Of a DNA stretch of 37,236 bases, positions 30,833-37,236 are shown piece after piece. Numbering within the stretch: position 1 is the stretch's first letter; each line of letters opens with the position of its first letter. Under the pieces are notes generated by a model. The model was not told the DNA's origin. It did no database searches and saw nothing but the letters and a program-made list of their open reading frames with translations. A program made the translations under genes and the position numbers. Source of the DNA: Gammaproteobacteria bacterium (GTDB lineage Bacteria > Pseudomonadota > Gammaproteobacteria > Ga0077536); the NCBI GenBank assembly GCA_019747795.1, contig JAIEQK010000080.1, positions 1 to 37,236 on the forward strand, written 5' to 3'.

Positions 30833-31975
30833 TCAGCGCAGCTTGGCGAAGCAGGCGCGCAGTTCGTCCACGAACAGGGCCGGCTGTTCGAAGGCGGCGA
30901 AATGCCCGCCGCGGTCGAGCGCGTTGTAGTGGATGAGGTTCAGGTAGCGCTCCTCGCACCAGCGGCGCGAGGCGCGGAAGATCTCGGCCGGGTAGACGCT
31001 GACGCCTACCGGCAGGGTGAGCGGCGTGTGATCGCCGATGAGGGTGGCGAAGGACTCCCAGCAGATGCGCGCCGAGGACGCACCGCTCGCGGTCAGCCAG
31101 TAGAGCGTGACGTTGTCCAGCAATTCGTCGCGAGTGAGCACGTTCTCCGGGTGGCCATGGCAGTCCATCCAGGCCCAGTACTTCTCGATGATCCAGGCGG
31201 CCAGCGCCACCGGCGAATCGACCAGGCCATAGCCGATGGTCTGCGGGCGCGTGGTGTGCAGCTTGGCGGTGCCGTAGTCCCAGTCGAAGTACTGCTGCAG
31301 GCGCGCCAGCGCCGCCTGCTCGTAGGGCGTGGGGTCGGTGAGCAGCGCGGGACTCGGCGATACCAGCGGCAGGTTGACGTGGATGCCGCGGCAGTGGGGC
31401 GAGCCCATGAGGCCGATGGCATGGGTCACGGCCGAACCCCAGTCGCCGCCCTGGGCCACGTAGCGCGTGTACCCCAGGCGCTGCATCAGGCTGTCCCAGG
31501 CAGGTGCGATACGCGCCAGCCCCCAGCCGGGCAGCGACGGTTTGCCCGAGAAGCCGTAGCCCGGCAGCGAGGGCACGACCAGGTGAAAGGCGTCACGCGC
31601 CGCGCCGCCATGGGCGACGGGATCGGTGAGCGGCCCGATGACCTGCAGGAACTCGATCATCGAGCCCGGCCAGCCGTGGGTCATCACCAGGGGCAGTGCG
31701 TTCGGCTCGGGCGAACGCACGTGCAGGAAATGGATGTCGAGTCCTTCGATCTCGGTCAGGTATTGCGGTATGGCGTTCAGTGCCGCCTCGCAGCGACGCC
31801 AGTCGTAGACGTCCCGCCAGTAGGCGCAGAGTTCCTGCATGTAGGACAGCGGAATGCCCTGGCTCCAGCCGCCGGGCGTCTCGCGCTCGGGCCAACGGGT
31901 GGTGCTGAGGCGCCGACGCAGATCGCGCAGCGCGCGCTCGGGAATACGGATGCGAAAGGGCCGAATCCTGCTCAC
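30833..31975 (-). CDS. Epoxide hydrolase (EHN-domain alpha/beta hydrolase)
   Basis: This 380-residue protein has the epoxide-hydrolase N-terminal domain (PFRIRIPERALRDLRRRL, TRWPE, WRDVYDWRRCEAALNAIPQY) followed by the alpha/beta-hydrolase core. HGWPG (100-104) forms the oxyanion hole, GGDWGS holds the nucleophile Asp178, PGYGFSGKP follows strand 6, and the catalytic His is in DRGGHFAAFEQP. The start is a GTG at 31975, 6 nt after GAGGAGG; a GTG at 31978 is too close. Members open epoxides to diols and can act on terpene or juvenile-hormone-like compounds. The neighbouring Baeyer-Villiger-type enzyme suggests a shared pathway. Confidence 0.9.
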   Translation of the reverse strand: MSRIRPFRIRIPERALRDLRRRLSTTRWPERETPGGWSQGIPLSYMQELCAYWRDVYDWRRCEAALNAIPQYLTEIEGLDIHFLHVRSPEPNALPLVMTHGWPGSMIEFLQVIGPLTDPVAHGGAARDAFHLVVPSLPGYGFSGKPSLPGWGLARIAPAWDSLMQRLGYTRYVAQGGDWGSAVTHAIGLMGSPHCRGIHVNLPLVSPSPALLTDPTPYEQAALARLQQYFDWDYGTAKLHTTRPQTIGYGLVDSPVALAAWIIEKYWAWMDCHGHPENVLTRDELLDNVTLYWLTASGASSARICWESFATLIGDHTPLTLPVGVSVYPAEIFRASRRWCEERYLNLIHYNALDRGGHFAAFEQPALFVDELRACFAKLR

Positions 31976-32078
31976 CACGCGCCTCCTCGACGATCGGCGG
32001 GCAGACTGGCGCGCGGCGCGCGGGCCTGTCAACGCTCCCCGAAAGTAGGAGCGCGGGCCGCGCGCCGCGGGACGGTAC

Positions 32079-33692
32079 TCAGCGCATGGTGAATCCCGCG
32101 TAGCCGCTCGCGGCGACGTCGGCAAAGATGCGGCGATAGGCGGGCACGCCCTCGGTGAAGATCAGGTATCGACCGTGGTCGCCGCCGGGGTTGTGATAAC
32201 CGAAGAACCACGAATCGGTGATCTCGCCGAACAGCAGCCCCTTCACCGAGTCGTAGCAGCGCTGGGTCCAGGCCTCCTCGGCCGCGGGCTCGGGCTGGAT
32301 GCTGGTGTAGCCGTGCTGCTGCAGGTACTGGATGCAGTTCACCACCCAGTCCACGTTGTTCTCCGCGCAGCGCGTGATGTTGCAGAAGGCCGCCGGGTTG
32401 TGTGGTCCCAGGATGGCGAAGAAGTTCGGGAAACCCGCGAACTGCACGCCGAGATTAGTCTTGGGGCCGTCGGCCCACTTATCCTTCAAGGTGAGACCAC
32501 CCTCGCCGACGATGTCCATGCGCATCAGCTCGCCGGTGACCGCGCGGAAGCCGGTGGCGTAGATCAGCACGTCGAGTTCGTGCAAACGGGTCTCTTCGCC
32601 GTGGCGCGTTATCACGCCTTGCGGGGCGATGCGATCGATGGGCGTCTCGCGCAGATCCACCAGTTCCACGTGCGGGTGGTTGTAGGCCTCGAAGTAATTG
32701 GTCTCGCCCGGGGGGCGCTTGGTGCTGAACAGGTGATCCTTCGGAATGAGCTTCTCCGCGATGGCCGGGTCCTTCACCCGCTCGCGAATCTTCGCGGCCA
32801 GGAACTCGCTCACCTCCTGGGCTATCTCGCGCTTGCGGAACACGTCTGCGTAGTTCGCGAGCCACAGCGCGAAGCCGCCGTGGGCATGCAGCGCCTCGTA
32901 GAAACGAAAGCGCTCCTCGCGACTGAAGTCGCTGGCCGGACGCATGTCGAGCTGGTGGATGAAGCCGGCATAGGTCTGGTTGCACTGATCGAAGATCTCG
33001 TAGGCGCGGGCCTTGAGTTCGCGCTGCGTGTCCGCGTCTATCGGCCGGTTGCGCAGCGCCGTGCACCAGTTCGGCGAATGCTGGAACACGCTCAGGTGGC
33101 CGACCTCGGGCGCGATGGTCTGAATGACCTGCACCGCGGTCGCGCCGCTGCCGATCACCCCCACCCGCTTGCCGCGCAGCTCGATGCCGGCCTTGGGCCA
33201 GCGCGCGGTGTGGGTGGACACACCGGCGAAGCTGTCCAGGCCCGCGATGTCCGGCATCTGGTGGGCGGAGAGAAAACCCGTCGCCGCCACCACGTAACGC
33301 GCGCCGAGTTCCAGCCCGTTCTCGGTATGGACCGTCCAGCGCGCGCTGTCCTGGTCGTAGACCACCGAGCGCACGCGCGCGCCGAAGTCGATGTCGCGGC
33401 GCAGGTCGAACTTGTCGGCGACGTACTGCAGGTAGCGCTCGATCTCCGGCTGGCCGGCGAAGTGTTCGCTCCAGTTCCACTCGTCGATCAGTTCACGGGA
33501 GAAGGAGTACTGGTAGGAATAGGACTCGGAATCGAAACGTGCACCGGGATAGCGGTTCCAGTACCAGGTGCCACCGACATCCTGGGCGGCGTCCACCACC
33601 CGCACGGACATACCGAGTTGCCGGAACCGATGCAGGGCGTAGAGCCCCGAGATCCCGGCGCCGATGATGACGACGTCGAACTGACGAACCAT
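32079..33692 (-). CDS. Baeyer-Villiger-type flavin monooxygenase
   Basis: This 537-residue enzyme carries the class B flavin monooxygenase layout: FAD-binding GAGISG (11-16), GGTWYWNRYPGARFDSES, the Baeyer-Villiger fingerprint FxGxxxHxxxWP as FAGVSTHTARWP (155-166), NADPH-binding GSGATA (181-186), and the ATG motif VLIYATGFRA. The close match to cyclohexanone/steroid/phenylacetone monooxygenases supports lactone formation from a cyclic or linear ketone; the real substrate is unknown. GGGAG lies 9 nt before the ATG. It is flanked by epoxide hydrolase and CoA-transferase genes on the same strand. Confidence 0.94.
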   Translation of the reverse strand: MVRQFDVVIIGAGISGLYALHRFRQLGMSVRVVDAAQDVGGTWYWNRYPGARFDSESYSYQYSFSRELIDEWNWSEHFAGQPEIERYLQYVADKFDLRRDIDFGARVRSVVYDQDSARWTVHTENGLELGARYVVAATGFLSAHQMPDIAGLDSFAGVSTHTARWPKAGIELRGKRVGVIGSGATAVQVIQTIAPEVGHLSVFQHSPNWCTALRNRPIDADTQRELKARAYEIFDQCNQTYAGFIHQLDMRPASDFSREERFRFYEALHAHGGFALWLANYADVFRKREIAQEVSEFLAAKIRERVKDPAIAEKLIPKDHLFSTKRPPGETNYFEAYNHPHVELVDLRETPIDRIAPQGVITRHGEETRLHELDVLIYATGFRAVTGELMRMDIVGEGGLTLKDKWADGPKTNLGVQFAGFPNFFAILGPHNPAAFCNITRCAENNVDWVVNCIQYLQQHGYTSIQPEPAAEEAWTQRCYDSVKGLLFGEITDSWFFGYHNPGGDHGRYLIFTEGVPAYRRIFADVAASGYAGFTMR

Positions 33693-33818
33693 GTGCGAAT
33701 GCTCCCTGTTGTGTGCGGCAATGGGGCCGCACCCTAGGAGAACCCGCACGCGCCGCGCTTGCGCCCGATCAAGGGCGCGGCGCGGGCTGGAGAAGGACCA
33801 CGATTAAGTCGCGATCCA

Positions 33819-33840
33819 CGCCTCCCTGAACGGGGAGGCG
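33819..33840 (-). terminator. Hairpin after the CoA-transferase gene
   Basis: CGCCTCCC and GGGAGGCG form an 8-bp perfect stem with a 6-nt loop, 17 bp beyond the CoA-transferase stop. There is no T-tract on the minus strand, so its termination strength is doubtful. It separates the enoyl-CoA hydratase/CoA-transferase pair from the monooxygenase gene. Confidence 0.4.
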
Positions 33841-33856
33841 CATCAGCGAAAAACGC

Positions 33857-35089
33857 CTAGACGGCGCCGGGCGGCGGGGCCAGCACCCCCAGTTCGCGCA
33901 GCCGCGCGCGCGCCTCGCCGTCGAGCCCGAGACTTTCGAGCAGGGCATCGGCATCCCCGCCGATGGCGGGCGGCGGCGCCTGCGGACGACAGGGCGTAGC
34001 GCTGAAGTCGAGCGGCGTGGCCACGGCGTTGAAGGTCTCCGGCGCGGGCGCGCCGGGCGCGGTCGGCACACGGGCGTAGGCGCCGCTCGCGATGACCTGT
34101 GGGTCGGTCATGATGTCGTGGATGGAATTGATCGGCGCCCACCACACGTCGTGGTGGGCGAAGATCGCGGCCCATTCGTCGCGCGTACGTGTTGCCGCCT
34201 GAGTATCGAAGATGCGCACCAGTTCCTCGGCGTTCGTGCGCCGCTCGCGGGCCGTGGCGAAGCGTGGATCGTGCTCGAGTTCCGCGCAGCCGAGCGCGGC
34301 CAGCGTGCCCGGCCAGTGGCGCTGCGACTCCGCGCCCACCAGCCAGAACCATTTGCCGTCGCCGGCGCGATAGGAATTCATCAGCGGGTTGTGCGGCTTC
34401 TCGCGCGGCGGCGGCGATGCGGCGCGGCCGAGGCCCAGGCGCGCGGAGACATCCATGCCGATGCTGTACACGCCGGCGCGCAAGAGCGAGGTGGACACCA
34501 GTTGGCCCTGGCCGGTGCGCTGGCGATGGAACAGCGCGCCTGCGATGCCGGCAACCATGGTCACGGCCGTGACGTTGTCGCCGAGACCGCCGGGCAGCAC
34601 CGGCGGCGCCGCGCCCTTGGGCGTGGCGCGCTCGGCGATGCCGCTGCGGCCGGAAAACGCTGCCATGTCGTAGCCGGGCGCGTCGGCGTCGGGCCCTTCC
34701 AGGCCGTAGGCGGTGAGACTGGCGTAGACCAGTGAAGGGTGACGCGCGAGCAGGGTCTCGTGATCGAGCCCCACACGCGCCAGGAACTTCGGGCGCATGT
34801 TGGTCACGAACACGTCGGCGGTCGCCACCAGCTTGTGCACCACGGCGAGCCCCTCGGCGTGGTTGATGTCGATGGCGAGACTCTTCTTGCCGCGGTTGTA
34901 GAGCTCGAACGGCGGGCAACGCTCTTCGTCCATGCCGTACACGGCGCTGAACAGGCGACGCATGGGATCGCCCGAGGTCATCTCGAGCTTCACCACTTCC
35001 GCGCCCCAGTCGGCGAGGATGCCGGCGGTGGCGGGCCCGGCCACCCACAGGCCGAGTTCCACCACGCGTATGCCTTGCAGCAGGCTCAT
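33857..35089 (-). CDS. CaiB/BaiF class III CoA-transferase
   Basis: This 410-residue protein belongs to family III CoA-transferases, which move CoA between acyl groups through a covalent Asp. LQGIRVVELGLWVAGPATAG and ADWGAEVVKLE start the fold; NRGKKSLAIDI binds CoA; the catalytic Asp is D171 in GGLGDNVTAV; MNSYRAGDGKWFWL and the C-terminal domain follow. The start codon overlaps the enoyl-CoA hydratase stop (ATGA), so the two are translationally coupled. It likely activates a catabolic intermediate for beta-oxidation. Confidence 0.93.
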   Translation of the reverse strand: MSLLQGIRVVELGLWVAGPATAGILADWGAEVVKLEMTSGDPMRRLFSAVYGMDEERCPPFELYNRGKKSLAIDINHAEGLAVVHKLVATADVFVTNMRPKFLARVGLDHETLLARHPSLVYASLTAYGLEGPDADAPGYDMAAFSGRSGIAERATPKGAAPPVLPGGLGDNVTAVTMVAGIAGALFHRQRTGQGQLVSTSLLRAGVYSIGMDVSARLGLGRAASPPPREKPHNPLMNSYRAGDGKWFWLVGAESQRHWPGTLAALGCAELEHDPRFATARERRTNAEELVRIFDTQAATRTRDEWAAIFAHHDVWWAPINSIHDIMTDPQVIASGAYARVPTAPGAPAPETFNAVATPLDFSATPCRPQAPPPAIGGDADALLESLGLDGEARARLRELGVLAPPPGAV

Positions 35090-35901
35090 GGCTTGGCCCT
35101 GCCGCGAAACACCGGCGGGCGTTTCTCCATGAAGGCGCGGGGCCCTTCGCGTGCGTCGTCCATCTGGGCGTTCTCCTTGGTACAGCGGGTCTCGACAGCA
35201 AAGGCCTCGTCCAGCGGCAGGCCGCTCGAACACACCATCGCCTCCTTGGTCTTCTCGAGCGCGACGGGCGCGCCGAGGGCCAGGCGCTCGGCGAGCTCGA
35301 GCGCGGTCGGCAACACGTCTTGCGGCGCGACGACGCGATTGACGAGTCCCATGTCGAGCGCGCGCGCGGCGTCGATGGGCTCGCCGAGCAGGAGGATCTC
35401 CATGGCCTGCGCCCAGGGGATCTGGCGCGGCAGGCGCACCAGCGAGCCGCCGCTCGCGATGAGCCCGCGGCGCACCTCGGTGAGCCCGATGGTCGCGGCG
35501 CTCGACATCACGCGCAGGTCAGTCGCGAGCACGAATTCCGCGCCGCCCGCGAGGGCGTGACCGTTGATGGCCGCGATCACCGGCTTGAAGAAGCTCGCGT
35601 TGCGCAACAGCGCGACGTGCAGCTGCCTGCGATCGGCGGCGAAGCGCTGCTCCCAGTCGTCGCGCGGTTCGCGCGCGCGCATCATGAGCGGGATGAGGCT
35701 GCCGAGATCGCCGCCGGCGGAGAAGGCCTGGTCGCCGGCACCGGTCACCACCACGGTGCGTACCGAGTGGTCCTCGGCGACCTCGCGCCAGAACTCCGCG
35801 AGGCGCACGATCATCTCGGGCGACAGCGCGTTGCGTTTCTCCGGGCGGTTCAGCGTGACGATGACCACACCGCCGCGCTGTTCCGTGAGTAGATGGGACA
35901 T
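35086..35901 (-). CDS. Enoyl-CoA hydratase/isomerase family protein
   Basis: This 271-residue crotonase-fold protein has LNRPEKRNALSPEM, FSAGGDLG for the CoA/oxyanion region, GHALAGGAEF with Glu122 and GLTEVRRGLIA with Glu142, so both glutamates of a hydratase are present. GGAGG lies 5 nt before the ATG. It is the first gene of the coupled pair with the CoA-transferase and is divergent, across 154 bp, from a second CoA-transferase. It would hydrate an enoyl-CoA of the same pathway; substrate unknown. Confidence 0.93.
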   Translation of the reverse strand: MSHLLTEQRGGVVIVTLNRPEKRNALSPEMIVRLAEFWREVAEDHSVRTVVVTGAGDQAFSAGGDLGSLIPLMMRAREPRDDWEQRFAADRRQLHVALLRNASFFKPVIAAINGHALAGGAEFVLATDLRVMSSAATIGLTEVRRGLIASGGSLVRLPRQIPWAQAMEILLLGEPIDAARALDMGLVNRVVAPQDVLPTALELAERLALGAPVALEKTKEAMVCSSGLPLDEAFAVETRCTKENAQMDDAREGPRAFMEKRPPVFRGRAKP

Positions 35902-36055
35902 CGAGGCCTCCTGCTAGCGGCCCTGGCGGCGCGCGGCCGCATGATACGATCGCGCGGCATCGATCACGACGAGTCAGGGGACGCGCCGAGGCCGCGGCTC
36001 GAGGCATTCTGCCCGCGCCGGAAGCGGACTTCGAGAGGCGCCGGGGAGTTTGCGC

Positions 36056-37236
36056 ATGATGATACTCGGCAAGGTTCGCGTGCTGGATTTCACCCAGTAC
36101 CTGGCGGGACCCACTGTCACGCGCCTGATGGCAGAGATGGGCGCCGAGATCATCAAGGTGGAGATCGCCCCCAACGGCGATCCCTCCCGCCTGCTGCCGC
36201 TGGCCGACCGCAACCGCAGCGGCTACTTCGTGCAGCAGAACCGCGGCAAGCAGAGCCTGTGCCTGGACCTCGCGCGGCCCGAGGCGCTCGCCATCCTGCG
36301 TGAACTGGTGAAGACGGTGGACGTGGTGGTGGAGAACTTCGGCCCCGGCGTGATGGAGAAGCGCGGGCTCGCCTACCCGGATCTGCGGGCGCTCAAACCC
36401 GACATCATCATGGCCTCGGTCTCCGCCTACGGGCGCGACAGCACGCTCGCACACAAGACCGGCTACGACTGGGCGGCGCAGGCCTTCGCCGGGCTCATGC
36501 ACATGACCGGCGAACCCGACGGTCCGCCCATGCCGATGGGCTACGCGGTGGGCGACATCGGCAGTGGCGTGCACGCCTTCGCCGCGGTTGGCTACGCGCT
36601 GTTCCATCGCGCCATGACCGGCGAGGGGCAGTGGCTCGACCTCAGCATGGTCGACACCATGTTCCACATGCAGGACATCGCGCTGCAGGCCCACACGCTG
36701 AGCGGCGGCAGCTTCATGCCGAACCGCATGGGCGCCCACCATCGCATGGTGTGTCCCTTCGGCGTGTTCAAGGGCCCGACCGGCTACCTGGTGATCCTCG
36801 CGCTCCAGCCGCAGTGGAAGAATGTCTGCGAGGCGCTCGGCCGGCCCGATCTCGAACACGATCCGCGCTACGCCCAGCCGGACAAGCGCGCCGCCAACCA
36901 GCGCGAGGTGATCGCGCTGATCGAGGACTGGCTGAAGGGTTTCCCCGACAACGACGCGGTGCTCGCGCACTTCGAACGCTTCCGCGTGCCCTGCGCCCCG
37001 GTGCTGAATCCCATCGAGGCCCTGACCCACCCCTACTTCCACTCGCGCGGCATGGTGCGAGAAGTCGAAGACCCGGTGTTGGGACCGCTCACCATTCCAG
37101 GCTTCCCGTTCCGCTTCTCCGCCCAGCCGGAAAGACCGGACCTGGTCGCGCCTCTGCTCGGCGAACACAACGCGCGCGTGCTGTCGCGGCTGCCGGGTTA
37201 CGACGCGGCGCGGATCGAGGCGCTGACGGAAGCCGG
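36056..37236 (+). CDS. CaiB/BaiF class III CoA-transferase, partial (3' end beyond window)
   Basis: The frame starts at an ATG at 36056 (an ATG at 36059 also fits), 7 nt after GGGGAG, and is open for 393 codons to the window edge; family members are about 390-410 residues, so only a short tail is missing. LGKVRVLDFTQYLAGPTVTR, MGAEIIKVE, NRGKQSLCLDL and VVENFGPGVMEKRGL are family motifs, and the catalytic Asp is D167 in AVGDIGSGVHA. It is a paralogue of the CoA-transferase at 33857-35089 with low visible identity. It is transcribed away from the hydratase/CoA-transferase pair. Confidence 0.92.
   Translation, partial: MMILGKVRVLDFTQYLAGPTVTRLMAEMGAEIIKVEIAPNGDPSRLLPLADRNRSGYFVQQNRGKQSLCLDLARPEALAILRELVKTVDVVVENFGPGVMEKRGLAYPDLRALKPDIIMASVSAYGRDSTLAHKTGYDWAAQAFAGLMHMTGEPDGPPMPMGYAVGDIGSGVHAFAAVGYALFHRAMTGEGQWLDLSMVDTMFHMQDIALQAHTLSGGSFMPNRMGAHHRMVCPFGVFKGPTGYLVILALQPQWKNVCEALGRPDLEHDPRYAQPDKRAANQREVIALIEDWLKGFPDNDAVLAHFERFRVPCAPVLNPIEALTHPYFHSRGMVREVEDPVLGPLTIPGFPFRFSAQPERPDLVAPLLGEHNARVLSRLPGYDAARIEALTEA

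Overview
This is a GC-rich (roughly two-thirds G+C by eye) bacterial chromosome segment. The gene set (an Mla/Pqi-type lipid transport operon, a YfcG-like glutathione transferase, YpfJ, REP palindromes, FliA-type promoters, Tat-type Rieske proteins) points to a Gram-negative proteobacterium, most likely a gammaproteobacterium. The lineage is my inference. No rRNA, tRNA, CRISPR array or complete insertion sequence was seen.

Layout. (1) 1-5972, minus: the first ~1990 codons of a giant secreted repeat protein that runs off the left edge. It has a signal peptide, five 223-241-residue beta-strand repeats, then ~121-residue choice-of-anchor-D-like repeats. (2) 5973-11637: a divergent regulatory region with an AT-rich palindrome; a DsbA-fold isomerase convergent with a YpfJ-type metallopeptidase, both ending inside a REP doublet; an M20 peptidase and an exported methyltransferase-like protein; a 31-bp perfect palindrome; and an SDR-MaoC pair. 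(3) 11628-18004: a signalling and redox block. It contains an out-of-frame remnant joining an HD-GYP piece to an EAL piece, an Aer-like chemoreceptor and a GGDEF cyclase that both have good sigma-28 (FliA) promoter matches, a carboxymuconolactone decarboxylase-like protein, two tandem Tat-type Rieske proteins, a YfcG-like glutathione transferase and inorganic pyrophosphatase. (4) 18092-20375: a divergent APH-like kinase and acyl-CoA-dehydrogenase-fold flavoprotein pair. (5) 20460-23993: a four-gene MCE lipid transport operon (STAS-MlaE permease, ATPase, MlaD with a long helical tail, PqiC-type lipoprotein). (6) 24034-28783: a glutathione transferase, a REP cluster, and a minus-strand run with two SRPBCC proteins, glutamate racemase, an NTF2-like protein, a macro-domain-like protein and a small membrane protein. 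(7) 28926-37236: a catabolic block with an N-acyl-D-amino-acid deacylase-type amidohydrolase, epoxide hydrolase, Baeyer-Villiger-type monooxygenase, two class III CoA-transferases and an enoyl-CoA hydratase.

How they work together. The right-hand block looks like oxidative attack on a cyclic or branched hydrophobic compound (ring oxygenation, epoxide or ester handling, CoA activation, beta-oxidation). The SDR-MaoC pair and the kinase/flavoprotein pair could feed the same acyl-CoA chemistry. The chemoreceptor and cyclase appear to be co-regulated with flagella, and the adjacent HD-GYP/EAL remnant suggests that c-di-GMP breakdown genes were lost there. The giant repeat protein is probably displayed at the cell surface, but its anchoring domain lies outside the window.
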